Notes: generated by a model from the letters alone, not told the origin. 64,000 nt of DNA from Parapristionchus giblindavisi (GCA_943737045.1 CALSFV010000006.1:1856212-1920211); one strand, 5' to 3'; positions 1 to 13,254 are shown, counted from the stretch's first letter. Program-made: numbers and translations.

Positions 1-1470
1 CCTTAGCTCCTAAAATGCTACAGTACCCAAAACATATTCAGATATCGCTGTCTTATCTTATATCGATATCTTAGTTATCTTATCGACGGACATCCATCGA
101 TCCCCTTATGTCATCCCATTTCCAGTTAATTTGATGGAATAAAGAACAAGAATAACAATAAGAACAATCAAAATGTATCAATATATGAATGAACTATATG
201 AAATGATAAAATGAAAGCATGACTTAGTTGTGATGGACATCACTGTTCACTGAACATTGTTCACTATACACAAAGAGGAAAAGGAATGTAAATACATTCC
301 ATTGATATGTAAGTAGTGGAGATGATATGAGGAATACGAGATATAAGGATTATTGATCGATCAATCAAAAACCATCTATGCGTGAATGGAAGCTGCTTTG
401 CACAACAATATGAAGAGGAAGCTTTGTTCGATCTCTGAAAAAGAAGAGAAAGCGCTTTCTCTTCTCTTCCTTTCTTTCCTTGATTTTTAAATATCCTACC
501 AGTATAATCGAGCACACCAATGAGTCAAAGTCAACAATATCATGAAGTTCATGACATGAACATATTAAAAGATCAAATCAATAATATAGCAAGAGCTAGA
601 TGACCTAATGGCATTGGCCACAGTATGGCTCGTGAATCTTCATAGAATCTTCGAAACATAACTCAACAAGAGACATAGATAGAGATATAACAATGATAGA
701 ACTATATGTTCTGTTATACAAAGTTAAAGTTGAACATTGAAAGTGAAAAGTAACAACATAAACAATAATAATAATAATAATAATAAAACTTACAATAGGT
801 ATGATGAGAGACATGGCAAATTGGTGTGGCTGATGATGGGTTCAGGGATCAAAAGAAGTTGACAAGATTGGGGAGGGGAGGGGGAAAGGGAGAGGGAGGA
901 GAGGAAAAGGGAGGAGAGGGAGAGGGAAGAGAGGAAGAGGGAGGAGAGAAAAGGCGAATAGTCGGCTTATGGCTTAGGATTAGCACGCGAACCACTTTCA
1001 CTGTCTACTGTTGACTGGAGAAAGGAGAGGGAGGGAGGAGAGGGGTAGAGAGGGAGAGGGAGAGGAGGAGAGAGAGGGAGAATCGAAAAAGTGTGATTGA
1101 GAAGGAGTAATGGAGAAAGTATGGTATAAGAAGAGGAGAAGGTTGTGGTAATTAGGGGAAACGTCATAGGAGGGAGGAAATCGTGCTGAACAGTCTTTTT
1201 ATGGCAACTGTTATGATTTTCATCCTGCATAAAGAAGATCACCGGATAATTGTATGAGGGTTCTAACGCGTAATACTAATCTATGCCTATGTACAGTCAA
1301 TTAATCAATTAACCCATCATATCAGGGAGTGAATGCTCAGATCAGGATGGGTTGTAGCACCTACATACATGTAGGTATGTGCATTGTGGTGAAAATCACT
1401 TGAATAGTTTCTTAAATAGATAGAAAGTGCATGATCATTGAACATGTTCTGTTTATCAATCACAGTACAA
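1..1470. other. Gene-poor stretch, no supported gene
   Basis: No gene is supported here. There is a short AAT tract near 765-785 and a purine-rich (GGGAGA/GGAGA-like) low-complexity block at about 870-1080. The open frames over the block are repeat translations with no domain pattern. No RNA gene was seen. Confidence 0.5.
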
Positions 1471-2042
1471 GGTGATAAGACGTTTCAGAAATTTCACTTC
1501 AGAAAGTGCTATTTGAGAAAATCCTCTTCAGAAAAGGACGTTTCAGAAATATCCACTTCAGATATGATTTTCCAGAAAAGGACGTTTCAGAAATTTTTTT
1601 CCAGAAATTCCAACCCAGAAAAGGACGTTTCAGAAATCGGCACTTCAGAAATGCCAACTCAAAAAAGGACGTTTCAGAAATTGGCACTTCAGAAATATCG
1701 ACTCAGAAAAGGACGTTTCAGAAACTTTTCCCGTTGTAATTGAATGCTACTAAAATCAATTACAACGGGAAAAATTTTTGAAACGTCCTTTTCTGAGTTG
1801 ATATTTCTGAAAAAAAATTTCTGAAACGTCCTTTTCTGAGTTGGCATTTCTGAAGTGCCAATTTCTGAAACGTCCTTTTCTGAGTTGGAATTTCTGAAAT
1901 TAAAATTTCTGAAACGTCCTTTTCTGGAAAAGATTTTCCGAAATGGCATTTTCTGAAGCGAAATTTCTGAAACGTCCTTTTCTGAAAATTAGTTTCTGAA
2001 GTGTCCTTTTCCGAAGTGAAATTTCTGAAACGTCTTATCACC
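1471..2042. mobile_element. hAT-like foldback MITE with internal tandem repeats
   Basis: The element starts GGTGATAAGACG and ends with the exact reverse complement CGTCTTATCACC. It is flanked by a perfect 8-bp duplication CAGTACAA (1463-1470 and 2043-2050), which is diagnostic of hAT-type insertion. Each arm is built from tandem units of about 20-30 bp around the core AAAGGACGTTTCAGAAAT, and the arms meet at a small palindrome near 1731-1771 (CCCGTTGTAATTGA). There is no transposase, so it is non-autonomous. Its tip resembles that of the 18238-19133 element (GGTGATATGAC), which suggests one family. Confidence 0.88.
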
Positions 2043-3188
2043 CAGTACAATAGTTGTCAGAATTCTGACACAATCATAAAATTACAACAACAACCAATAG
2101 AATCAGTAGATATTAAGCCAATTGGAGTACATATTTGTCTTTGATGTTATTCTACTCTATTCTATTTGTAGTGTTGATATAATGGAGTGCCACTAATCTA
2201 TCATGAAGAAATGTACTATTCTAGGTGTAAACTTTGATTTGTTGTAACGGCGTTAGTTGTAACTTTGATTTGGATGACCATTTTTAAGCAATCGAATGTC
2301 CCTTATTGTTAGATATTCGCTAGAGAAGCCCTGAGTGGATTATCACTAATTCTCGATTATAGTTCTCATTTGCTCGACGCAGTTTGTTTTGTCCCTGAAT
2401 AGATAAATAGTCTAGTCTAAGAACGTCATAATCCCTTGAACGGTTAAACCACCAAGGCAAACCAAAAAAGGACAATGAACATGTTCTCCTTCCTGTCCCT
2501 TTCCCATATTGGGAATAGAAACACAGAAGGACGTAGGGAAAGGATTAGAGAAGAAAAAGCTGAAAGAGATGTTGAGAATAGAAACTGAGATTTTTTTGGG
2601 ACTAAGTCCAATAAAAATTTAAAAAATGAAGTCTGCATTTTCGTGGATGTCTCATATCTTATCTGAAAAGTTTCCTACGTCTGAAATTAGACCAATCTAG
2701 AGACCAAGATCTGAGGAGAGATATGTAGGTAAAGATAATTTCTTCTGTTTGGTATAAAATGAGTTCTGAGACGTTGTATTTTTTTTCATTTTTTGGTCTC
2801 AATTTGTTCAATTGAAACAGAAAAAATCATCATTAGTTCGACAATAAACATATGTTCTATGTCAGATAAAGTCGATAAAACAAATAAGAATCAAACTCAA
2901 ATGTGAAATGAATACAACGGAATAATCTGAATTGTACTCTGATTAAATCAAAATGTAGTGGAAATTCAATGAAAGGAGGGAATGAGATCGAGAGAGTTCA
3001 AGACGGGAAGGGGTGTGAGAATGTGATTCATTAAAGATATACAGAAGGAGAGAGGAGAGATGGAAAAGCACAAAAAGGTCCATTCTTGTCACTAAGAAGG
3101 AGCTAGATAGGACAACTATGCAAAGAGAGCTCTTCAAAAGATGAAGACGTTTTAATATACTTGAGAAGATGACGGAAATATTTACTAA
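2043..3188. other. Non-genic stretch
   Basis: AT-rich sequence. No gene, RNA gene or clear repeat is supported. The short open frames lack splice context and domain motifs. Confidence 0.4.
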
Positions 3189-3273
3189 CATGGGAATGGA
3201 ACTCACATATCCCGATTTTCACGAAAGTTACAGGGTTTAGTAAATCGACTGCGCTGATTCCAAATCAGCCTTA

Positions 3274-3387
3274 AAGGGAGCGGTACCTCACTCAATGGTC
3301 TTTAAATTGCGCATACTATTTCTCTGTTCTCTAACAACGAGAGAGCATTGCGCGTCGAGGAGACCATTGAGAGAGGTTACGCTCCTT
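3274..3387. mobile_element. Short palindromic MITE nested in the left arm
   Basis: A 114-bp near-perfect hairpin starts AAGGGAGCGGTACC and ends GGTTACGCTCCTT, flanked by TTA/TTAA. The corresponding place in the other arm of the host foldback reads straight through from the AAAACCTGC side to CAGCC, so the insertion happened after the foldback formed. A close relative lies at 62040-62150. Confidence 0.75.
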
Positions 3388-3535
3388 TTAAAACCTGCAA
3401 AATGTTTTCCTGAAGCGAGTTATAGAACGACGAAAAAGAGATTTTTCGATTTTTCAAACGATTTTTCAACTGATTTCCCCACGCAACAGCATACTCTTTT
3501 CTAAAAAAATTGATCACATATGAATCAGAAAAATA

Positions 3536-3612
3536 AGTTCACAGCCGGGGAATCGAACCAGCTACCTCCGTAATGCCAACAAAACATCATACCACTTTAC
3601 CATGCTGCAGCT
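3536..3612 (-). other. tRNA-like sequence with A and B boxes
   Basis: On the minus strand there is a perfect B box (GGTTCGATTCC, complement of 3549-3559) and a perfect A box (TGGTAAAGTGG, complement of 3592-3602) at tRNA-like spacing. The T arm is recognisable, but I could not form a convincing anticodon arm. I therefore call it tRNA-derived and not a working tRNA. It lies in the spacer of the 3189-3850 foldback. Confidence 0.55.
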
Positions 3613-3898
3613 AGGAATGTATAGATTAGATAAGAGAAGAGAATAGCGAGACAAAATTCATATAGCGCGGGGAAATCAGTTGAACAAACGCTTGAAAAAT
3701 CAAAAAAATCGCCTTTCGTAGGGCTATAACTCGCTTCAGAAAAACATTTCGCAGGTTTTTTTAAGGCTGATTTGGAATCAGCGTAGTCGATTTAGTAAAC
3801 CCTGCAACTTTCGTGAAAATCGGGATATGTGAGTTCCGACCATTCCCATGTAAATACCATCACAATCTTTGTAGGTTACAATCATCTCCAATTTTTGA

Positions 3899-4055
3899 GG
3901 CTCGTTAAAATGAGTGGAAATTTTTTTAAAACCGCTGAAGCTCGAAGAGGAAAGTCAGAATTTGAATTTCCGGGCCTTTTCCGCACACGCGATTTTTTTT
4001 CTTAAAAATCCTGGAAAAAAATTCGCCGAGTTCGGTCCACTCTTTTTAACGAGCC
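3899..4055. mobile_element. Diverged MITE of the GGCTCGTTAAAA family
   Basis: The ends GGCTCGTTAAAATGAGTGGA and TCCACTCTTTTTAACGAGCC are inverted copies. The interior shares GGAAAGTC/GAATTTGAATTTCCG blocks with the copies at about 49300-49642 and 62854-63180. No coding capacity is present, and this copy is more degraded than the 62.9-kb one. Confidence 0.6.
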
Positions 4056-5095
4056 AATATACTGCTATTAGAAATAATTCAAAATCAGAATCATAATTTG
4101 CTACAATAATACCTGATCGAGAATCTGTCGAATATCGAAGATTCCTCCATGTTGACTGTGGAGTGCATCCATCTGAAAAGATTTATATCCTTCTACTTGA
4201 AAAATAGGGAAAAAAAATAGAAAAAAAGAGTGATTTAAGTAAAAAAATTGCAAACAGTTGAGGAAGGAAATGAGAAAAGACATTTGGAAACTCTCTGATT
4301 ACTCTTTTGCAGTGCAAGAATGAATCAAGAATGTCAACAATTTCTCTGAAAATTTAGAGAAAGTGAATCAGAAGAGAGAAGAGAAAGATAGAAAGAGCGA
4401 TTTGAAGGTATCTCAGGAATGCTAGATCACGCATATTTTGGAAAACCCCAAAACGACCATGTGTCCAACAAAGAAAAAGCGACGAATATTCATGAAATAA
4501 AGAAAAAATTTGATGCCGGTAGTTTATCCACCAACCCCAAATAAAGTATCAACATAAGAACGTGAAACGAAATTTACTCCGATAATTTCAAATTTAGCGG
4601 ACAGAAATTTAAAGTAATGATATATCATGCAAAGCTACTCTGTCAAGAAATTTTGAAAAATATTTAGAATGGTGCGCTGTTAAGTACAGTAACCAGCAGA
4701 AAAATCGTTTACTAGAGAGTTCAAACAATTATCTACTTTACTTCAACAACGCAAAGATAAAGGAGATGAGAATAAGATGGACGCATACAGTCGCGTAAAC
4801 TATTACACTATATTTCAGTAGACTATATTTTTGTCTGGACGATGCGCAGCAGTAGCAGAAATCTTTACTAGGTTGAATAAATTTAATGATACAAATGTAT
4901 ATCAATTGTGGGGAAAAGTGAAAGTAGGAAAGAAATGGGATTGACTCGGACCGGAAAAAGGGAATGTCAAGTGAAAGTTAGTGTGAAACAATGAAGGAAA
5001 AGTGAAAGTGTGTTAAGGAGTCTATGACCCCCCTTTAAGGAACATCCAAGACACTTATGAAATGAATTAAATAACAAGTGTGGAGGAGAAAGGGA
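4056..5095. other. Non-genic stretch
   Basis: AT-rich sequence between a MITE and the hexamer array. No supported gene or RNA. Confidence 0.4.
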
Positions 5096-5540
5096 GGGAG
5101 AGGGAGAGGGAGAGGGAGAGGGAGAGGGAGAGGGAGAGGGAGAGGGAGAGGGAGAGGGAGAGGGAGAGGGAGAGGGAGAGGGAGAGGGAGAGGGAGAGGG
5201 AGAGGGAGAGGGAGAGGGAGAGGGAGAGGGAGAGGGAGAGGGAGAGGGAGAGGGAGAGGGAGAGGGAGAGGGAGAGGGAGAGGGAGAGGGAGAGGGAGAG
5301 GGAGAGGGAGAGGGAGAGGGAGAGGGAGAGGGAGAGGGAGAGGGAGAGGGAGAGGGAGAGGGAGAGGGAGAGGGAGAGGGAGAGGGAGAGGGAGAGGGAG
5401 AGGGAGAGGGAGAGGGAGAGGGAGAGGGAGAGGGAGAGGGAGAGGGAGAGGGAGAGGGAGAGGGAGAGGGAGAGGGAGAGGGAGAGGGAGAGGGAGAGGG
5501 AGAGGGAGAGGGAGAGGGAGAGGGAGAGGGAGAGGGAGAG
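5096..5540. repeat. Perfect (GGGAGA)n hexanucleotide array, about 74 copies
   Basis: 445 bp of uninterrupted GGGAGA. Every unit gives a run of three Gs separated by AGA, so any four adjacent units fit the G-quadruplex pattern. The strand is also pure purine and could form triplex (H-DNA). The long Arg-Gly, Arg-Glu, Leu-Pro and Leu-Ser open frames across it are products of the repeat, not genes. No unit shows a substitution, which implies recent expansion or ongoing homogenisation. Confidence 0.95.
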
Positions 5541-6746
5541 AAATACGAGGTAGGGTTTGTGGATGATCCTTGGATAAGATGAGCGAGACGAATATGAAGC
5601 GTAACAAGTCATAAGAAGTAGATGAACATACTATACATATGAACAACACTTATTCATCTCATTCATATTAGGGTTAGTAAGTCTCTTGGCGCCTATATTC
5701 GTTTGTTATCATCTAAATTAAGGAATGTAGTTTATACAAGATCAAGAATATAACCTAAAAAAATCATGTACAAGGCCTTCTAAACCGGTATCATAAATGC
5801 AAAATAGGAGAAGCTATCGGAACTGTCTACAAGCTATGGCAAAGAAAGATTACTGGCCAGAATTCATCAAATCTGAGAGCAAAGTAAAGAGAACCTCACA
5901 GTGCATCAAAAGCCCACTGTCTGAATGGTGAGGATAACAGTGAAGGAAGTGATAACTATCAGTGAAACAGGAAGAATTGTTGTATTTGTGTGAAGTACGC
6001 GGATTACGATGGAAGGTTGAAGAAGATGGGTTCGAGAGAAGTCGAGACAGAGAGGGAGAGAGAGGGATAAGGAGAGGTAGAGGGAGAGGGAGAGGAAATG
6101 ATAGGCAGAAAAATATGCAACATAGGGATGAAGTACTGTTAGCAGCTTTGAAGTGTTAAATGATGATCAAACAGAAAAAGAAAAGTGAAGAAGAGACGTT
6201 GAGTAGATTTGTATTGATTGTTGCAAGAGTCTAAACGATATTGGAACAATATTGGTCAAAATGATGCGCGAAATGTTTGTTGTACATTAAATTACTTCGT
6301 ATTGGTATACTTTGGGTACTAAAACACATTTTTTGGGAATTAAAAGACCCAAAATAATCGCAGTACCCAAATGGTCAATGGTTGATGTGTATGGTGGTAA
6401 TGGTGTGTAGATGGTAGAAGAAGGGATAAATATAAGAGAGAATGTTTGCTGAAGATGAGAGAGATAGGTATTCATAATAGGAAGGGAACACTTGGAGTGA
6501 CCCTAAGGGGGAGAGGGAGAGAAGGAGAGGGAGGGAGGGAGAGGGAGAAAGTGCGGGAGAGGAAGTGAGAAAAGTATTTGAAAGAAGATAGGTGAAGCAG
6601 GAAGGTGAGAGATAGAAATGAAGAGAAGGAAAGACCTATACTACATAGATATACTAATACATCTGTATACATGTGGGTTTTCATAGTTTCGAATTGAAAT
6701 ACGAATTACGAGTGTTTGCCTTGTCAAAATTATCTGACGTCCTCGC
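5541..6746. other. Non-genic stretch with purine-rich patches
   Basis: No gene supported. Small GGAGAG-rich patches occur at about 6045-6095 and 6510-6560. The open frame at 5962-6159 runs into such a patch and has no recognisable domain. Confidence 0.4.
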
Positions 6747-7179
6747 CAGGGATGTGCATTTTTCGTTTTTCGATTTTTCGATTTTTTCGATTTTTCGATA
6801 GTTTCTCGAAAAACTTTATCGACGAAAAATTTTTCGAAAAAAAATCGAAAAAATCGAAAAATGCTTTTACATAAAAAGGTACAAAATTTCAAAAAAAAAA
6901 TCAATATTAGTGACATTTTTTTGAAAAATTTTGAAAATTTTGAAACAAAAATTACAATTTTTGTTGTGCAAAAATATTTTTTTCATGAAAGCGGCTTCAA
7001 TTAAGAATCACACAGTTGCAATTCTAACGTTTGCATCATATCGATAGCAAAAAAAAATTTTTAAGAGAATAAAACGTGATATGGAATATTTTTCGATTTT
7101 TTCGAATTTTTCGAATTTGAAATTCGAAAATTTTTCGTTTTTCGAATTTTTTTCGAAAATCTTTTTCCGCACATCCCTG
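6747..7179. mobile_element. hAT-like MITE with CAGGGATGTGC ends
   Basis: The inverted termini are CAGGGATGTGC and GCACATCCCTG, flanked by 8-bp duplications GTCCTCGC and GTCTTCGC (6739-6746, 7180-7187; one difference). The subterminal arms are rich in TTTTTCGA motifs. The CAGGG.TGTGC tip with an 8-bp TSD is typical of hAT elements. A second copy is at 34452-34880. No transposase. Confidence 0.85.
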
Positions 7180-7187
7180 GTCTTCGC

Positions 7188-10100
7188 TCAAACTGTAAAA
7201 AAACCATTGATTTACAGGAATTGTTGACGATGCAAAGAACAAAAATGGATGCGATACAGTGCGATATTGAAGTAATGATAGAGAGAAAGAGGATCAACCA
7301 AATCTTGATGTACTTTTACCAGATTACTGAAGCTAGTTTAGGCATAACAGTATAAAACACAATGATGATCAATGTTTTCCTAGAGATCAAAGATCACAAT
7401 CAGAAATAAATCAAGTTCGTTCATTCAGATTAAGAAAAAACTGTGCGTTGATGTATATATTATAATATAAAGCAATGAGATCTATAGAAGGAATTGAATC
7501 ATGACAATAGGAAGAGAAGATATATGATAGGAGGCAGATGAAATGGACATTTGAATGATTGAACAAACGGGCCCTGGTCATCCCTCTATCTCTCCATCTC
7601 TCCCCATCTCTCCCTCTCTCCCTCTCTCCCTCTCCCTCTCTCTCCCTCAGGCTCCAGTCGTTTACTATGTTCATTTGAACTGTAGAGGTCATTAGGATAA
7701 GTGGACTATATCGTATATGAGACAGAAAAGAAGGGATTACGACTGTACAGAGAGGATCATAGAAAGGAATGAATAGACATAATCTCGTTTTGATCGCATA
7801 CTAAATGTCATAGCGAATACCCCGAGTTAACTCTCCGCGTTGCCTAAATTCTGACAGATTCATAAGAGATAGAGAAGAGAGTGTGACCAGTGTGGAGAGT
7901 TTCAAATTGGCATTCCTTTTGATAGATGAAAAAGGTCACAATGAGAGAGAATTCATTAGAAGGAAACCAATCTCTCTTAATTGACTCTTAATTAGAAATT
8001 GAAAAATAATACAATGAATAATGGGGGATAAAAAGTCACAACGAAAAAAAAGAATTTAATACAAAAGAGTAGTAAAACACACAAACATACTTTGTAAAAA
8101 AACTCTTAAAATTCAGAAAGACAAAAAATCGTACTAAATGGTCATAGATGGTCCTCTCTTCCCAATGCCATTCTATTCCCTCACCATATCCTCTATTGAC
8201 ACAGATGCTATACACTATGATGAATCATTTAGTGGACTCTGTCCATATTATGCAATTGAAGAATAATGAGAGGAGATGATAAAGTTGAATACGATTATGT
8301 AAGAAGTTGGGACTCAAAACGATTAATTTTCATAGTAGTTCGTCTAATTGCACTAGAAAAGAGTTAGCTTTAAACTCCTTCAAAAAGACAAGTTGGATAA
8401 TACTTAATCGCTCGAGATAAAAGGGACTCGAGTAAGCTAACTAAGATATCCCACGTATGAGAGAACGTTTCTCTAGTCATCGCGTCTTATAATTGGCTAG
8501 CACATTTAGTAGCGTCTTAGCTAACCTATGAAATATGAAAGAGTTTGCCGACAAGACAAGTAAAATTTGATGAATTAAGAGCCTCGAGTAACCTTCGACG
8601 CGAATATAGAAAATACTACAGACTTTGTAGACATAATGAGAGAAGAAGAGCTGAGATGCCATAATAAGAGAGAGAAGTTTATTCATACACTATGTAAGGG
8701 TATTTGTATAATTACCCTATTATTCTCTCTCAAGCAAAGTAGTCAAAGGTTATTGTTGTTATTATTATTATTTGGATGAAAGGAATGATGAATGTAATTG
8801 GACAGTTTCTATAGAAGGAATGAGAGAAAGCTAATCAACTAGTTCACAAGAAAAAGAAGTAGTATATGTAAAAGTGAATTGGAGAGATGGAGAGGGGAGG
8901 TGGAGAAGGAGAGGTAGAGAAGGAGAGGTACAGTTTCGAGAAGTATGTAGATCACTCATGAGATAAGAGGAAAAAGTCGATATACGATTGGTATTGTTTT
9001 TCTCTTTCACTTCTTTATTCTCTCCAAATATTCAAATGTTGTTTCATGCTCTCGTTTATGGAATGGACCATTATTGCTAACTTGCTTTAATCATAAAGTA
9101 AATGTATTGACTGGGGATGGGAGAGATAGAAGGATTCAGATTCATTCGAATTGTTAGATGCGATTGATGGTATATGAGATAGTGAATATTGATGATGTCA
9201 TGATTCGTTCCACTTTCTCTTCAATCCTCTCACTCATCTTCAATGATTGTCTGTTCCGTGATTGTGATCTGTTTGATTATTGACTCCACTCAACTCATCT
9301 TCATGTCTGACACGAATCATCAAGAACTATCAAAGATGAAACTGAATTGACAATGAGTCATGTATACGATTAACAGGTTTCACATAACCTTATATTCAAC
9401 TCCGCCATTCAGTGATCTTCCCGAAAGGATAAGTTTCAAAATTTATTTAAATTTTTTGCATAAATCAAAGTATTCAATAAATTCAACCACTTGATATTAT
9501 GTCTCCCCAAAAATTAAAATAATATGTAATTTCAGTCAATCCTGACTTCACGATTGTGTAATTTTAGACATTTCCTGTCATTCACAGAGTTTGCATGATT
9601 TCATTTTAAGCACACATTTCAAGGTGGAAGTAACATAAATATAATATGCGAGACTCTGCACATGAGGATTTCGATGAAAGTCTATTCAAGTCATGCGTTA
9701 AAGATAAACAATATTTTTAAATTGTATCATTTCTAAAATATACCAAAATAAATAAAATACTACGTCTTTATCCATTGGAAGCAGCAATGAACAGTGTAAG
9801 GTTTGTTTGCCATACAGCTTTTTTCTCGTGCGAAAAAGGTAAGAAGTGTCCAGAAATAGAATCAGTGGCAAGTTATAAAGGAAAGAGTAGAATGGATCTT
9901 AGTATAAATTTGATAGATATGCACAAAAGAAAAGAAACTATCTAGAGAAGAGAAAAAGAATCAGAAAATGAATAAATAATGAAAATAATAATTAAACATA
10001 CATCGATAGAATGTCGAAGTGCCTCCACCAATGATCGACGTCGTTGAACCGCCATACCCTGAACAATTTATATTGTTTAATAGTATTTTAACGATTAAAC

Positions 10101-13100
10101 ACTTTTTGTTGCAAAGAATAGTCAAAGAATTCAGACCAATATACAGTACAACCCATCGGAGAGCAACGGAGAATGTGTACAAAACACGACAGGGCCGTAC
10201 TGTACATAAGAACAAGGAATACATTGACCCTTCACGGAACACTCTTACTTTTGTGGAATAAAAATAATAAATAGCATAAGAGAGAGTGGTGTAAGAGTAG
10301 GGAATTTTAAATTTGTCTTAAATGAAGAAAATCACTACGAATTCAAAATGTAAACGATGAGATGATGAGGGTGGGGCAGAATACGAGTCAGAATAGGAAG
10401 AAAAAGTGTTTGTTATGAAAAGGAAAGGGTGAGGTCTCCTTTGGACGGAAGTCTATGGAAGGAATAAGAAGGAACAAATCCGACGTAAACTATGTACAAC
10501 TATTACTATTATAATAGGAGACATTGGAAAGAATAAAAGATTAATGGAGATACGGATAGACTTTCACACTATAGGTCACACTTATTAGAGAATATGCAAC
10601 AAATGAATGAGAAAAGTCAAAAAGAAAATAGTTCAGCATCTCAAATTCAATTATTTTATGAATCTGAGTATTTGACGAATGATAAAATTGATTTTGTCTA
10701 ATTCAGAAATTCAGTGAATGCTATCGAAATCCAAAAAAAAATCATGGAAAATCTTTAACTAATCGATAGATTTTAATGAAGATGCGAAATCGATACAAGA
10801 AGGAAAATGAAGATGAGCATTGACGCTAATTTAAATTGATTTAGAGATGGAAGAGTCGTTTAAAGTACAAGATTCGCTCGTTTCCTGCAGAGATTCAAAA
10901 AAGCGCTGAAATTACGTTCAAATAATGTTACGCTACACAGAAGCTTGTGGTAGTGGTTGCGGAATTGTTTGTCGTTGGTATGAGAAAAAGATTTCACAAG
11001 GATATGCGTACAACGTTGTAAGAATACAAGATATGATTACTATGATAGAGAAATGAGTATGACTAAGAAATGAATAAAAATAGGTATAAACGTATTTCTC
11101 GACGTCATAAATAGATATAGTCTTTCCACAAAGATTTTTGAGATCTTATACATGTCTGAGTAAGCTTCCCCTTGGGAGAAGAAGAAGAAATCAGAAGATC
11201 AAGATTGAGAAGTAACTCTCACATATCCTACTTCAACTCATGGAACAGTTTCCTATTTGATCTACGATCTCCCAATATAAATCATTATTTGCTCATTCCC
11301 TCTACACTATCCATCTATTTCAGAGTGAGAACCGTCATTGCTACTTTTGATCGACGTTACAAAGCATGAACATGACAATGCACAAAAAGGTATTATATTG
11401 AGAATCAGTTATGTGGTAGATGCCATGAATCGTAAAAAATGGTCAAGTGAAAGATGAATAATTTCGACAAGCAGTACAAAATATTATTGCAAAATTTCTG
11501 GAAACTACGCGGAAAGGTATCTGAACAGAGCGAAAAATTAAATGAAAAATACAATGAGTTAGAAAAGAGTACTACCTACATAGTTGTGGATTAAATAAAT
11601 AAACGAGATGTGATAGCAAATATTATAGTCAGCGTAATATAGGACATTAAAGATATCCAAAATACAAATCTACTCCAGAAATTCCTTGTATTGCCAAAGA
11701 AAGAGCAAAGAACACATAGAAGTTGGTGGAAGTGATACGAAAGGTAAGTAGGAACATAAATGAGAAAGCAATGAAGTGGTGAGATAGAAGAAGAAGTAGT
11801 AGGGGGAGAAGAAGTGAGACACTTTTTGTATTAGTCAAAGAAAAGAGCGGAGACTCCCGCGTAGTGGTTGATGGGGAGAAGGGAATACTTGACATGGATG
11901 GTATAGATCAGACAATGTCTTTATGAGAAGTATTTCACGTCTATCTATTCCTATAGAGGAAGAGCTCATAGACTTCAAGGATGACAATATTGTGTTTGGA
12001 CAGATGGACGATGCTCGAGAGAATTCCGCGTTTTGGAAAAAAGAGTTGAACCATCGTTCTTGCTTTCATAGTCAAGTTTGGATAAACCAGATAACGATGA
12101 TCGATTACATTTGACAAAAGACTGAAACCATCGCTTATATTACATCATCAACACAGAATGAAAGAGGACTACAGTATCACCAGAAGAGAGAAATGGTTTG
12201 AATGATGAAGTGATCGTTGAGTAGAGTGTTCACATTCATTAGACAAACTATCATAGCTAAGATCAAGAACATATTATAGTTAAGGAGAAATACGTGAGTA
12301 TCACTCCAGGAAGTGTCCCATTGTTCAAGTGAGCGTCAAGAGGATTGGATAGGTGGTGATACCAGAACCTAGGATCTCTACCTCTAGGATATTTCTCCCT
12401 CTTGAATCTCTCTCTCTACCTCTTGGATCTCTCCCTCTACCTCCATCTGCCCTAAGATCTCATCTACCTCCCACCCTTCCTCAAACATCTCAATTACGTC
12501 CATGGCCACGCGGATACGCACTCAATGGATATCTATTGCAACGAAGAAAAACTAGAGCGCGACTACGCTAACGTGATCATTTTGAATACAATAACGGTTA
12601 ATCGTGGATTTATATTGCCAACTGTATGATTACTCAAAATTGAATGTATTATATATGAACGCAAAAATATGTAACACCTGAAACATATTTGAAACTCCTC
12701 GCTTTTATCTCAATCATAATCAAATAAAAGAAATCGAATTAAACTATAGCTAGATCATAATAAACATGCAAATGTACTCATGGAATTGGAAATTAGTTCA
12801 TAAAAAATTAGTTATTTATTAGTGTTTATCAATGATTCTGACATTATCTTATAATGTGGAAAGAAAAAAAGGTCTCCGAAATAGAAGAAGGTATCCCCTG
12901 AAAGGGAGTAGAATAATGGTAGATTGGGCTATTTCAAGAAAGAAATCTTATCCCATCTCATCAGAAATGAGAATAACTAGTGAATCTACATATCCGCTTA
13001 CACCGCAGTAACAAAAACAGAGTAACGAGAAAATCAGCCCGGGTCCAAACCCGTCTGGGATTGGCCGCAGGTCCCAAGTAAAAAGAGGCCTGATCACATA

Positions 13101-13254
13101 TTTATCCGGAATGTGTGGAAGTAATGATTGAAATGGGTCACAGAGATGTCCCTTTCATTCTCTCGCTTTCCCTCTCAAGATATCTCTCTCTCTTCATGTT
13201 CACTTCTTTTCATAAGACCCTACTTCTGTACACCTTTGCGTACCTCTCCCTATA
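7188..13254. other. Gene-poor stretch; two possible isolated exons
   Basis: No complete gene is supported. There is a CT-rich patch at about 7585-7650 and an ATT tract at about 8757-8772. Two isolated segments look somewhat coding. One is about 10021-10063 on the minus strand, between a TTGTTCAG acceptor and a GTATGT donor. The other is about 11948-12062 on the plus strand, after CTATTCCTATAG and rich in Glu, Asp and Lys. Neither has partner exons I can join, so they may be chance open frames or exons of a long-intron gene. Confidence 0.3.

Larger units (their letters stand above)
3189..3850. mobile_element. Foldback transposon with 3-bp TAA duplication
   Basis: The inverted arms start CATGGGAATGG and end CCATTCCCATG, flanked by TAA on both sides (3186-3188 and 3851-3853). 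The arms match over about 180-200 bp: 3189-3480 (the left arm is lengthened by a nested insertion) against about 3667-3850. The spacer holds a tRNA-like sequence on the minus strand. The left arm is interrupted by a 114-bp palindromic MITE that is missing from the right arm, so the sister arm shows the empty site. There is no coding capacity. Confidence 0.75.

Noticed and set aside
1438..2050. Overlapping open frames with repeated Lys-Arg-Thr-Phe-Gln-Lys motifs
   Set aside because: They translate the tandem units of the hAT-like foldback. Mirror frames occur on both strands.
5096..5540. CRISPR array
   Set aside because: Uninterrupted hexamer with no spacers, in a eukaryotic context.
5035..5649. 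Long Leu-Pro / Leu-Ser / Arg-Gly open frames
   Set aside because: They are six-frame translations of the GGGAGA array. Frames are open on both strands simply because the repeat has no stop codon.
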